Source: Candidatus Borrarchaeum weybense
GTDB lineage: Archaea > Asgardarchaeota > Sifarchaeia > Borrarchaeales > Borrarchaeaceae
Direction: 5' to 3'
Assembly (NCBI GenBank): GCA_019057385.1
Contig: JAHQJS010000003.1
Location: 1-64,000, forward strand
Length of the DNA: 64,000 bases
Shown here: one piece after another, positions 17,917-26,571 of the stretch
How positions within the stretch are numbered: the first letter of the stretch is position 1
How the letters are laid out: each line of letters starts with the position of its first letter
The notes under the pieces: generated by a model
The model's database searches: none
Told to the model about the DNA's origin: nothing
What the model saw: only the letters and a program-made list of their open reading frames with translations
Program-made: the position numbers and the translations under genes

Positions 17917-18786
17917 TCAAATTTTTCTTATACAATCAGCAATTCGATCATACAACTCTGGACGAATATGAGTAAGGAAAGTAAATGAACGCCTTGTTTT
18001 CTCTATTTTCGAGAGATTTAATTTCACTGTTAAGAAATCTTCATCATCATATTTTGTTTTAGCGATTTGTTCTCCATTTGGCGCTGCAATCTCACTGCCA
18101 CCACAAAAGAGAACATTGTTTTCTATACCCACCAGATTGACATAGACAAAAAAAACAGTATTCTCCATAGCTCGCGCTGGTATTACCGTCTCAAACGATG
18201 CCCTACCCCATCTTGAATATGCTTTTCCAATTGCTGGAGCTGCAGATATATTAACAAGGACATCAGCTCCTTCCACAGCAAGAAATCTTGATACTTCTGG
18301 AAGAAAAGCGTCAAAGCAAATTTGCAGACCTATAGTGCCGATTGCTGTTTCAAAAACTTCAGGTACAGGCCCTGGCCTGAAATACCGAAGTTCTTCGAAG
18401 GGTCCATGGGTAGGAAGGAATTGTTTTCGATATTTACCAATATAACCTTTAGGACCTAAGAGAACGGCTGAATTATAGATGATGCCCTTTAGTCCTCCAC
18501 TCATCTCGGGCATTCCAAAAATGACATATAAATTATTCTCGATAGCAATTTCTTCAAGTTTCTTGACAGAATCACCCGGAATGGGCTCTGATAGCTCAAA
18601 TACGTGATCACGCAGACTATAACCAGTCAAAGACATCTCTGGAAATACAATTAAGTCTGATTCTTCACGAGCAGCACGTTCGATCCAACTTTGCATCTTT
18701 TCAAGATTTGCTTTTTTATTCTCCAGGAGCGGGGCCATTTGTGCTAAAGTAACAGAGATTTTTTCCTTCATAAAATCACATTCCAT
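17917..18786 (-). CDS. Carbon-nitrogen hydrolase (nitrilase superfamily)
   Basis: The protein is 289 residues with the Glu-Lys-Cys triad of the superfamily: FPEMSLTGYS (Glu), YRKQFLPTHGPFEE (Lys) and GLQICFDAFLPEV (Cys). Members hydrolyse amides or act as the glutaminase part of larger enzymes. This one is a stand-alone domain without an NAD-synthetase fusion. The ATG five codons in (18771) is an alternative start, with GTGA just upstream. It is placed directly before gatA in the same direction, so it may be co-transcribed. An ammonia-donating link to GatA would be speculation. Confidence 0.9.
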   Translation of the reverse strand: MECDFMKEKISVTLAQMAPLLENKKANLEKMQSWIERAAREESDLIVFPEMSLTGYSLRDHVFELSEPIPGDSVKKLEEIAIENNLYVIFGMPEMSGGLKGIIYNSAVLLGPKGYIGKYRKQFLPTHGPFEELRYFRPGPVPEVFETAIGTIGLQICFDAFLPEVSRFLAVEGADVLVNISAAPAIGKAYSRWGRASFETVIPARAMENTVFFVYVNLVGIENNVLFCGGSEIAAPNGEQIAKTKYDDEDFLTVKLNLSKIEKTRRSFTFLTHIRPELYDRIADCIRKI

Positions 18787-18884
18787 TAAGGAGATCTATT
18801 CAAATATAATCTATTGAAATCTATCTTTAAGGTAAGAAAATGTAAGAAAAAGATTGAAAACTCTTTTGAAATTTTTATACGCTT

Positions 18885-19202
18885 TTAGAACTCTTCCTCT
18901 TCTTCTTCTTCAATTTCGAGTTCTATACCTTTCCTTTTTTTGATTATATATTCGTCTTTATTATCTCCTGCAATTATTTTTAGTTCTCCCTTTAGTCGAA
19001 CATTGTGTAAATGTTTTCGAACAAGTTGGCGAAGAGTTCTTTTGCTAAAATCTCTTTCAGGAGTGTCAGTTGACACTACAATGTCCGACCCTTCGATTTT
19101 GATTGAAGTAAATCTAGGAAGTTTTTCTTCAAGGAATGTAACTAGATCCTCAAAAAACTGACCTTTTTTCTTTGATAGGTCTTCTGCAACAATAGTATAC
19201 AT
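18885..19202 (-). CDS. rpl22e: Ribosomal protein eL22
   Basis: The protein is 105 residues. The segment FSKRTLRQLVRKHLHNVRLK, then ELKIIAG...YIIKKR and a terminal run of Glu ending in EEEEEEEF, parallels eukaryotic eL22 (FSKRYLKYLTKKYL..., a short strand, acidic tail). The N-terminal half, with FFEDLVTFLEEKLPRFTSIKIEGSDIVVSTDTP, fits the eL22 alpha/beta fold. eL22 is absent from most archaea and is one of the eukaryote-type ribosomal proteins reported from Asgard genomes. It lies 14 nt downstream of purA in the same direction's upstream order (purA first), so they are probably co-transcribed. Confidence 0.85.
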   Translation of the reverse strand: MYTIVAEDLSKKKGQFFEDLVTFLEEKLPRFTSIKIEGSDIVVSTDTPERDFSKRTLRQLVRKHLHNVRLKGELKIIAGDNKDEYIIKKRKGIELEIEEEEEEEF

Positions 19203-19216
19203 TTCTTTTCCTCCTC

Positions 19217-20233
19217 TTAAGCCCTTCTATCAATAATTTCTTCTACTCCCGGACCTGTTCCGATCAAGGTGACGGGTATCTTCAGTTGGGCTTCAATTTT
19301 ATGGGTAAACTCAATCGCTTCTTTCGGCAATTCTTCAAAAGTTTTTATACCGCGTACATTCGGAAATACAATATCTAACTTTGTAAGTGCACATTGAGTT
19401 GCCCCATTTAAAAAGACTGTCCGTTTTGCTAACTTATAATTAAAAGGACTTGCTCGTCGTGTACGCCCTGTCACTGTACCTTTTTCCTGCCATCCTCGCC
19501 TTATAGTCTCTTCTTCTGATAGTTCGCCTTCTAAAGGTCCTTCACCTACACGTGTTACATAAGCTTTGAAGATGACAAGAACATCGTCTATTTTAGTTGG
19601 ACCAATGCCAACGTCACTACAGATGGCACTTGCACACACATCTTTGCTTGTAACGTAGGGATACGTGCCATGATATAGCGAAAGAAATGTCCCTTGTGTT
19701 CCTTCGAGAACTACATTCTCTTGGGCATCAATAAATTCGTTTACTTCGAGAGCTACATCACATAAATATTCTTTAAGTTCAGGAATATCCTGTGCTATTT
19801 TCCCAACTCTAGACACTCTGTCAACATTACAGGGACCACTTCCTGAACCAGTGGTCCCGATTTTTTTTGAGATAATTGTACCTTTATCTCGTTCACGATG
19901 TATCGGTTCAATGATTCCCGTCTGAAAGTCAATTTTAAGCCTTTCTTTGGTGTTTGTCTCTTCGATTTCTTTGAGAATGACTTCTGGGTCGACTAACATA
20001 CCAGCAGACATGTAAAGTTTCGTCTTCTCGTTTACAAAGCCGCAAGGAATTTGACGAAGTTTGAATTTTTTGCCTTTGTAGACTACGGTATGACCAGCAT
20101 TTGTTCCACAACCTGCCCTAACCATTGCAGCAAGTTCATCCGAAATTGCCAGATATGAGGCGATCTTTCCTTTACCTTCGTCGCCGAAAAATCCTCCAAC
20201 TATAACTGTACATGCCACGTTTTTAGTCTCCAT
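19217..20233 (-). CDS. purA: Adenylosuccinate synthetase, archaeal short type
   Basis: The protein is 338 residues. GGFFGDEGKGKI (P-loop), GCGTNAGHTVV, the SGMLVDPEV segment, EGTQGTFLSLYHGTYPYVTS and GRTRRASPF are the PurA active-site stretches. The protein converts IMP and aspartate with GTP to adenylosuccinate. Length and sequence match the shortened archaeal form (about 340 residues) rather than the roughly 430-residue bacterial one. Other purine genes are not adjacent. A strongly AT-rich divergent promoter region (20234-20434) separates it from the PEBP-family gene. Confidence 0.96.
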   Translation of the reverse strand: METKNVACTVIVGGFFGDEGKGKIASYLAISDELAAMVRAGCGTNAGHTVVYKGKKFKLRQIPCGFVNEKTKLYMSAGMLVDPEVILKEIEETNTKERLKIDFQTGIIEPIHRERDKGTIISKKIGTTGSGSGPCNVDRVSRVGKIAQDIPELKEYLCDVALEVNEFIDAQENVVLEGTQGTFLSLYHGTYPYVTSKDVCASAICSDVGIGPTKIDDVLVIFKAYVTRVGEGPLEGELSEEETIRRGWQEKGTVTGRTRRASPFNYKLAKRTVFLNGATQCALTKLDIVFPNVRGIKTFEELPKEAIEFTHKIEAQLKIPVTLIGTGPGVEEIIDRRA

Positions 20234-20434
20234 GTTTAGGTCTTTTTTCGTCAGTAGAAATGAATAATCATTCGTTGTTAGTAGCCGGAGAGATTAAGAT
20301 GATACTACATTTAAACCTTTGTGTGCGACCTTTTTCGTCCCCCGCAAGTCGATTCAGTTTAAAATCAATTACCTTATTATAAAATTTTAAGAGATTCTTT
20401 ATTACAAATAGTCAGTTATGTTGGAGGTATTGTG

Positions 20435-20878
20435 ATGCTAAAAATAACAAGTCCAGCTTTTGGTCATGAAGGCATGATTCCGAAGAAATATTCGTGTCAA
20501 GGGGATGATATCAACCCAGAATTGATAATCGAAGGAATTCCAGAAGGAACAAAAAGTCTAGTGCTCATCATGGATGATCCTGATGCACCTATTGGAACAT
20601 GGGATCATTGGGTAGTCTGGAATATAGATTCTAGTATATCAAATATTGAAGAGAATAGTATTCCAAAAGAAGGAATCATTGGAAGAAATAGTTGGAGTCG
20701 TAACGATTATGGTGGACCATGTCCTCCATCTGGAACACACCGATATTATTTTAAACTGTATGCTCTTGATACTAAATTAGCACTTGAAGAAAAAAGCAAC
20801 AAAAAGACTGTAGAGAAAGCTATTAAGGATCATGTTATAGAACAAGCTGTTTTGATAGGAAAATATAAGAAACACTAG
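20435..20878 (+). CDS. YbhB/YbcL-type PEBP (Raf kinase inhibitor-like) protein
   Basis: About 147 residues. Signature segments are ITSPAFGHEGMIPKKYSCQGDDINPEL, the DDPDAPIGTWDHWVVWNI ligand-site strand, and GGPCPPSGTHRYYFKLYALD. This is the prokaryotic branch of phosphatidylethanolamine-binding proteins, cytosolic beta-sandwich proteins with an anion-binding pocket. The physiological ligand is unknown. The ATG at 20435 is preferred over the GTG at 20432 because GGAGGT (20423-20428) lies 6 nt upstream of it. Confidence 0.95.
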   Translation: MLKITSPAFGHEGMIPKKYSCQGDDINPELIIEGIPEGTKSLVLIMDDPDAPIGTWDHWVVWNIDSSISNIEENSIPKEGIIGRNSWSRNDYGGPCPPSGTHRYYFKLYALDTKLALEEKSNKKTVEKAIKDHVIEQAVLIGKYKKH

Positions 20879-20960
20879 CTTTAACTAAATCAACTTGCAT
20901 CCCTCAACGAATTTTAAAGTTAAGTCACCCATCTCATTGAATTTATTATTTGGTGAATGT

Positions 20961-21869
20961 ATGACACAATATCCAAAATTTCCTGATTTCAAAGAACTTG
21001 GGATCGAAGATAAAGCAATCTTTGATGAGTATTTTAAAAGATATCCTCCCACGATTTCTGAATTTACTTTCACAAATCTATTCATATGGAGGCATTATTA
21101 CAACTTCAAATGGGCGATACTTAACGATAATATAGCGATCATGGCGAGCCCAGAGGAAGAATCCTATTTCTTTCCACCAATCGGCTCGAACAAAATAAAA
21201 GAAACTGTTTTAGAGTGTATCACCTATTCTGAGAGTACAGGATCTGGGGAAATAATGAAAAGAGTACCAGAAAATGTTGCGAAATTGTTTTCCGATGAAG
21301 ATAAAATAAAAACCGAATTAGATCGGGATGCATCAGATTATGTGTATCTATTAAAGAACTTGGTTGAATTGCAAGGCTCAAAGTATCGTTCTCAAAGAAA
21401 AAGTATAAAGCAATTTCGACGCCAGCACGAGTTTGAATATGCATCCTTAACTAAAGAAATAGTTCCAGGTTGCTTAGAACTTCAAGAAGACTGGTGTAAT
21501 GTAAGAGCCTGCTATGATGATCCCCATATAGCAGGTGAAGATAAAGCAATTTTTGATGCATTATCCCATTTTGACATTTTGAATTTCAAGGGTGCTGTAA
21601 TCATCGTTGAAGAAAAAATAAAGGCGTTCACTATGGGTGAACCATTAAACGCCGAGACTTTAGTCGTCCATATAGAGAAAGGAAGCCACGAACGGGAATT
21701 CAGAGGAATATATGCACTCATCAATAAACTATTTCTGGAAAATGAATGGGCAAATTTCAAATATGTAAATCGAGAACAAGATACAGGAGAAGAAGGATTA
21801 AGAAAGGCGAAAATGTTATATCACCCAGAATTTATGGTTGACAAGTATTTATTAACTCAGCTATCGTAA
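20961..21869 (+). CDS. DUF2156 / LPG-synthase C-terminal-like acyltransferase-fold protein
   Basis: About 302 residues from the ATG at 20961, which has GGTGA just upstream. The longer frame to 20895 lacks a ribosome-binding site. The sequence matches the tandem GNAT-like domains of the DUF2156 group: an N-terminal FTFTNLFIWR segment, a central KYRSQRKSIKQF basic motif, and the C-terminal IEKGSHEREFRGIYALINKLF and YVNREQDTGEEGLRKAK...YHPEFMVDK. Relatives transfer aminoacyl groups from tRNA to lipids or other acceptors. This free-standing soluble form has no known substrate. Confidence 0.82.
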   Translation: MTQYPKFPDFKELGIEDKAIFDEYFKRYPPTISEFTFTNLFIWRHYYNFKWAILNDNIAIMASPEEESYFFPPIGSNKIKETVLECITYSESTGSGEIMKRVPENVAKLFSDEDKIKTELDRDASDYVYLLKNLVELQGSKYRSQRKSIKQFRRQHEFEYASLTKEIVPGCLELQEDWCNVRACYDDPHIAGEDKAIFDALSHFDILNFKGAVIIVEEKIKAFTMGEPLNAETLVVHIEKGSHEREFRGIYALINKLFLENEWANFKYVNREQDTGEEGLRKAKMLYHPEFMVDKYLLTQLS

Positions 21870-21887
21870 AAAGTTTCTATCAAATAT

Positions 21888-22526
21888 TTATTTGTTATAC
21901 GGAATTAACGTGAATAAGATATCGCACCAGCCGCTTAAATGTATGATTGACTTACATTTAGCTATCTTAGAATTTTGAATTCTAAATTTATGTGCTTTCG
22001 ACAATTTGAAAATTCGATTACATAATCCTTTGAGTGTGAAATCCCAAGTTATGCCATCCGCAGTTGATTGTAGTCTATTTGTGCCCTTTTTTAATTTTAC
22101 AGGGTCAAAAATGTATAAAAGAGCGTTATTGTCTTTTAAAGTTCTACGACATTCTCTAAATAACTTATGGTGAAATACAAGATGATGGAATGTATCTGGC
22201 ACTAATATTGAGTCAAAAGTTTTTTCTTTAAAAGGTAAATGATAAGCACTTGCACAGATCGGAATTGTAAGTCTATTTTTTCTGAGACCTCTTTTCAGAA
22301 ATTTTGGATTTATATCTATGTGTATCGCTTCGTTTGAATTTATTGAACTTTTACCCGTTCCACAACCTATTTCTAAAATCCTTCCACTTAAGCGAGGGAT
22401 AAGTTTATATCTTTCATTTCGTGCACCAAAATGTACCGCATGCACAGTCAAATCATAAAGAAGTCCAGATTTATCGATAATTCTTGAAAAAATGGATTCT
22501 CTAATCTTTTTTCCCAATGCAATCAA
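21888..22526 (-). CDS. Class I SAM-dependent methyltransferase
   Basis: The protein is 212 residues. RILEIGCGTGKSS is motif I (SAM binding), IHIDINP follows as motif II, and FDSILVPDTFHHL fits motifs IV/V of small-molecule methyltransferases (Methyltransf_11 type). The C-terminal part is basic and Cys-containing and has no recognised function. It is convergent with the DUF2156 gene, with only an 18-nt gap between stops. The substrate cannot be inferred. Confidence 0.85.
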   Translation of the reverse strand: MIALGKKIRESIFSRIIDKSGLLYDLTVHAVHFGARNERYKLIPRLSGRILEIGCGTGKSSINSNEAIHIDINPKFLKRGLRKNRLTIPICASAYHLPFKEKTFDSILVPDTFHHLVFHHKLFRECRRTLKDNNALLYIFDPVKLKKGTNRLQSTADGITWDFTLKGLCNRIFKLSKAHKFRIQNSKIAKCKSIIHLSGWCDILFTLIPYNK

Positions 22527-22692
22527 CCAAATGAACGAATGGATATTTGTTTGGAGGTATTAAAGTTTTAATTCGGCGAACAATAAACTTCCAATCTAGA
22601 CGCAAACGTCTTTTAGAGCATTTGATATTGCATATATATATGCTTATCTAATTAATTACCGCATTAGGTTTGATAGAGTCAAAAAAAACTTC

Positions 22693-23022
22693 TTAAGATG
22701 ACTCTATAGGGTAATTTGCTTCTTTCCATGCCCTCCAGCTTTCGTCGTATGCGATCACGTTTTCAAATCCATAATCAATTAATTTCTCTGCCGCAATTTT
22801 TTTCGCAGGACAGTTGATATCCTCAGAATATGTTATTATTAGATTATCTTTATCGAACATCGAATCTACTTTTTGTTCATTCATTTCTGAAATCAAAAGA
22901 TGAATGGCCCCAACAATGTGTTCTTCTTCATAATCGGGTGTATCTCGAACATCAAGGAGTATAAATTCTTCTCCTTTTTCAATTTTTTCTTTTAGTTCTT
23001 CCGTGCTGATTATTTGAACCAT
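22693..23022 (-). CDS. Single-domain rhodanese-like protein
   Basis: The protein is 109 residues, one rhodanese domain. It begins with the typical IISTEELKEKIEKG, then FILLDVRDTPDYEEEHIVGAIHL. The active-site loop is INCPAKKIA with Cys at the catalytic position. The ending GFENVIAYDESWRAWKEANYP is also typical. It should carry a persulfide on the Cys and act as a sulfur carrier or transferase. The flavoprotein at 23087-24529 lies immediately upstream in the same direction, so the pair may act together in sulfur or redox metabolism. Confidence 0.93.
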   Translation of the reverse strand: MVQIISTEELKEKIEKGEEFILLDVRDTPDYEEEHIVGAIHLLISEMNEQKVDSMFDKDNLIITYSEDINCPAKKIAAEKLIDYGFENVIAYDESWRAWKEANYPIESS

Positions 23023-23086
23023 TTTTTCATCTCCAGTTACAAGAGATTTTGAGAAAAGTTATGAGTATTTTCGGGTTCACTGAAAT

Positions 23087-24529
23087 TCATGCTTCTTGGA
23101 AGTTCCCTAAGGCAAAACTAACTACTTCAGTTAGTGCAGGATGAATGTGCATTGCTTGATACAAGGGTAAGATTGTTCCATCGCCGCAATTCATAATATT
23201 GGTAATTTCTTGTATGAGTATCGAGGCGTGGACTCCAATTATGTGCGCCCCAAGAATCTTTTGCGTTTCTCTTTCGACTATTAGTTTTAAGAAACCTGGA
23301 GGATTGCCCATAGCTTCTCCCTTGGCGGTGTCTTTGTAATTGTTTTTTGCGATCAGGAGTTTCCCTTCACCAAGCTGTTCCCTTGCTTGCCGTTCTGTTA
23401 ATCCTACCCCAGCAATTTCGGGATTACTGAAAACCGCCCAAGGTACTGCATGATAATCGGCCGCCACTTTAGTAGCGTGATCTCCATGATCATGTCTATG
23501 AACTTCTTCTGGGTGAAGAGTGCTATGTGCATTATACCATGTTACCCGTGCTTCATAATTTGCGACGTGTTTAAACATGTAATGTTTAGGTCCAATCGCG
23601 TCCCCAAATGCCCATATTCTTTCTTTGCTAGTCTCAAAATACTCATTTACCTTTACCCAGCCACCCTTAGCACCTATTTCTACTCCGGTCTTTTCTAGTT
23701 TAAGGAGATCCGAATTAGACCTTCTACCTGCAGCAATTAAAATAGCTTCAGCACTAAGTCTTGTTTCCTTCCCAGTGTCATTTTCTTCGGCTATTACTTC
23801 TTTCAGCCCACCTTGAATCTCACTGACCGATTTAACTTCATAGCCAGTAAAAATATCCATTTTCTTACCCATTTCACTCTTTAAAAGCTCTGATATTTCC
23901 GGTTCCTGTTCTTTAACTAATCTTGTAGCTCTTTGAACTATAGTAACTTTACTACCCATGCTTGAAAGGAAATGTGCATATTCACAAGCAATATAGCCTC
24001 CTCCCACCACAACAAAGCTCTTAGGCAATTCTTCAAGTTCAAGGAGAGTGGCGCTTGTTAAGTAATCAATATTGTCAAGTCCTTCGATAGGGGGGATATA
24101 AGGACGTGCACCTGAAACTATAAACACGGCATCTGCCTTTATTTTAGTGCCATTAACCTTCAGTGTGTAATCGCTTACAAACTCACCAATTCCCTTATAC
24201 CATTTTAAATTTGGTACTCGTTCTACGTACTGTTCTCGCTTTTGATCTTCTGCAAGGATGCCTCGCATCCTGTTCATGATATACTTAAAATCAATGGAGA
24301 CTATTTTTGCATTAATTCCAAATTTTCCAGCATTTTTGATGGTATCAACTACATCTGCAGGATATAACAAAATTTTGCTCGGAATGCAACCACGATTCGC
24401 ACATGTACCTCCTAATGGGCCTCTTTCGATTAAAGCAACCTTCATCCCGTGAGATAACGCATAATCAAGAATAATCTCTCCAGAACCAGCACCTATTACC
24501 ATAACATCGAAGTTGTCCACAAAATACAC
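23087..24529 (-). CDS. Dihydrolipoamide dehydrogenase-like pyridine nucleotide-disulfide oxidoreductase
   Basis: The protein is 480 residues. The N-terminal FAD Rossmann motif GAGSGE is followed by GGTCANRGCIPSKIL, carrying the redox-active Cys pair (CxxxxC), then the NAD-binding GGGYIACEYAHFL, the AFGDAIG FAD motif and the dimerisation domain ending with HxHPALTE (catalytic His-x5-Glu, here seen in HIHPALTEV). No 2-oxoacid dehydrogenase genes are adjacent. It could be a mycothione, mercuric or thiol reductase relative. A rhodanese gene follows directly. Confidence 0.92.
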   Translation of the reverse strand: MYFVDNFDVMVIGAGSGEIILDYALSHGMKVALIERGPLGGTCANRGCIPSKILLYPADVVDTIKNAGKFGINAKIVSIDFKYIMNRMRGILAEDQKREQYVERVPNLKWYKGIGEFVSDYTLKVNGTKIKADAVFIVSGARPYIPPIEGLDNIDYLTSATLLELEELPKSFVVVGGGYIACEYAHFLSSMGSKVTIVQRATRLVKEQEPEISELLKSEMGKKMDIFTGYEVKSVSEIQGGLKEVIAEENDTGKETRLSAEAILIAAGRRSNSDLLKLEKTGVEIGAKGGWVKVNEYFETSKERIWAFGDAIGPKHYMFKHVANYEARVTWYNAHSTLHPEEVHRHDHGDHATKVAADYHAVPWAVFSNPEIAGVGLTERQAREQLGEGKLLIAKNNYKDTAKGEAMGNPPGFLKLIVERETQKILGAHIIGVHASILIQEITNIMNCGDGTILPLYQAMHIHPALTEVVSFALGNFQEA

Positions 24530-24625
24530 CTCGTTCGTATTACAGAAGTATTGTAAACAATTTAAGAAGATTTGAAACCATCCAGTAAGATATAAACCTT
24601 CTGATCACGGAAAAAATTCGTCTAA

Positions 24626-24637
24626 GTTATATAAATA
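24626..24637 (+). promoter_or_regulatory. TATA-box candidate upstream of the flavin reductase gene
   Basis: The sequence TTATATAAATAG is a good archaeal TATA element. It sits about 105 nt before the ATG at 24742, which implies a leader of roughly 80 nt. It is in the divergent region between the flavoprotein and flavin reductase genes. Confidence 0.4.
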
Positions 24638-24741
24638 GAGTTAAGGTGTAATAAAGTAAATTAAGAGAATAACACTGCACAGATGAATGGTATGGTTTGA
24701 AATAGTAGAACGGGAAGATACAGAAAGAGGGAGATGTGTTT

Positions 24742-25260
24742 ATGAGTGGTAAAATTGACCCAGAAGCACTCCGTAATTTAAGTTCAGGCCTCTATATTGT
24801 CACCTCACACTTCAAAAACAAAACAAACGGTCAAATAGTCAATACTGTAATGCAGGTTGCTGGTGATCCGCCCTGTGTTGCGACGAGCATCAATAAGAAG
24901 AACCTAACTCATGATTATATCACCAAAAGTGGTATGTTTGCTATCTCAGTCCTTGCTGAATCTACGCCGATGAAATTTATTGGCCGTTTTGGTTTTAGGT
25001 CAGGCAGAGACATTGATAAATTTGACCAGGTTTCCCATAAGAAAGGTGTTTATAATAGCCCCATGATCACCGAACACACTCTTGCAGTTTTGGAGGCCAA
25101 GGTTCGTGACCAAGTTGACGTTGTCACCCATACTGTGTTTATTGGAGAAGTTGTTTGTTCTGAATTCCTGAGGGAAGGGAGACCACTTACCTATGCGTGG
25201 TATCACGAAGAACTCAAAGGAAAGAGTCCGAAAACTGCGCCAACTTATATGAAACCTTAA
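24742..25260 (+). CDS. Flavin reductase-like FMN-binding protein
   Basis: About 172 residues of the flavin reductase/flavoredoxin split-barrel family. It starts with a typical ALRNLSSGLYIVTS strand, continues with NTVMQVAGDPPCVATSINKKN (FMN phosphate contacts) and the FAISVLAES strand, and ends with the VVTHTVFIGEVV dimer segment. It probably reduces or shuttles flavin electrons. ATG 24742 has GAGGGAGA 7 nt upstream and is preferred to the GTG at 24736. It is divergently arranged from the disulfide oxidoreductase. Confidence 0.9.
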   Translation: MSGKIDPEALRNLSSGLYIVTSHFKNKTNGQIVNTVMQVAGDPPCVATSINKKNLTHDYITKSGMFAISVLAESTPMKFIGRFGFRSGRDIDKFDQVSHKKGVYNSPMITEHTLAVLEAKVRDQVDVVTHTVFIGEVVCSEFLREGRPLTYAWYHEELKGKSPKTAPTYMKP

Positions 25261-25434
25261 GAACGTTGAAAACTCATAAAAGTACAATCGATTATAGCTA
25301 CAGAATAGCCGTTTCTAACGTAGGATGCTATATACCCTATGTTGAGAGATGGGAACTTAAAAATCGCGAAATCATCGTTGAAAATGGGTAAATTAGCAGT
25401 AAATCAACCACTCAGTTCACCGAATCTGCTTTTG

Positions 25435-26241
25435 TTACAGACTTATCTTTTGAGTGTCGTAAGCTACATGAATGTACTCATAAGATCCCAAATACGTTTC
25501 TAATTCGTCATGTGGTTTGCATCGATGTGACATATGCATCAAGTATGTTTCTTTCGCATTTGATATTTGGGCGAATCGAATAGCCTCAGAAATAGACATA
25601 TGAACTTCTTTGAAGCGTTCTGTATCTGCATCCGTAAACATGTCGGTTATCAAAACATCAGGTGAAGCATTTTGGATTAATTTAAGGCTTTCTTCAGGAA
25701 TACTAAATCCCGTATCACCAGTAATCACAATCTTCTTGCTTGTCTCATCTTCTATTAAAAAGCCTATAGGTTTTGTTAATGCGGATTTGTGCAGCACATA
25801 AAATGGAGTTATTTTCAACCCATGATAATCTATTGGAACGTATGGTTCTAAAGGATGTGGTGTGGTTTTGACTTTAAATCTAAAATTCTTGATAAAATTT
25901 AGAGTTTCCTCCGTACTAAGAACATCTAGACTGCCCCTATTATGATAAAAATCGCCGAAACCAACCATGTGATCGTAGTGCATGTGTGTCCAGAATATCG
26001 CATCAATATCTTCAATCCCAGCTTGGAGTAACTGCATTCTACAATCAGGTCCAGTATCAATAAGGATATTTGTGGTGTTTGTCGGATCAGATTTAGAATA
26101 ATGCGTCAATAAAATTCCAAATCGTGTTCGTGAAAACGGAATGCCGTTTTTTCTCGCAATTTCACATGTTTCACACCTGCAGGCAAGTTTTGGAGTTCCG
26201 ATAGAATCTCCTGAACCAAGAATAATTATATCAATTGGCAT
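25435..26241 (-). CDS. PhnP-type metallo-beta-lactamase fold hydrolase
   Basis: The protein is 268 residues. The N-terminus has the zinc-type CRCETC motif found in PhnP. THMHYDHMVG is the MBL metal motif (HxHxDH), TGDTGF supplies the next ligand, and a C-terminal HMSHRC completes the site. PhnP hydrolyses cyclic 5-phosphoribosyl-1,2-phosphate. Archaeal members may act on other cyclic phosphodiesters. The gene is monocistronic and convergent with the flavin reductase gene. Confidence 0.88.
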   Translation of the reverse strand: MPIDIIILGSGDSIGTPKLACRCETCEIARKNGIPFSRTRFGILLTHYSKSDPTNTTNILIDTGPDCRMQLLQAGIEDIDAIFWTHMHYDHMVGFGDFYHNRGSLDVLSTEETLNFIKNFRFKVKTTPHPLEPYVPIDYHGLKITPFYVLHKSALTKPIGFLIEDETSKKIVITGDTGFSIPEESLKLIQNASPDVLITDMFTDADTERFKEVHMSISEAIRFAQISNAKETYLMHMSHRCKPHDELETYLGSYEYIHVAYDTQKISL

Positions 26242-26571
26242 TTAATTACATCCCTAAAATTCATTAAATTTCTCGGGTACTCTTTAACATAAGCACGCCA
26301 TCATATTTTTCTAATTTTTCAACGATCTGTTATAGAATATCATTTTTTATTTTTATCGAGCCTGATTCAAAGCTAATTTTTCTTCAAAGTGATTCCTATG
26401 ACAAACATGATTTTTTTTCTCTCTCTCTAAATATAAACATTCAAACATTATAATCAATATATTTTTGAATCCTAAAGTTTTTGCTCTTAGCGCACTTATT
26501 TGAATTTGCTGTTGTTTGAATTAGAAATTATGATGTTGAACCAGCGGCTAAAATTTGGAGTTGCGCAAAAA
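26242..26571. other. Divergent intergenic region, about 330 bp
   Basis: A very AT-rich region between the PhnP-like gene and the ureohydrolase gene. Homopolymer T and CT tracts (near 26410-26430) are seen. No RNA or small gene was recognised. Both promoters must lie here. Confidence 0.5.
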
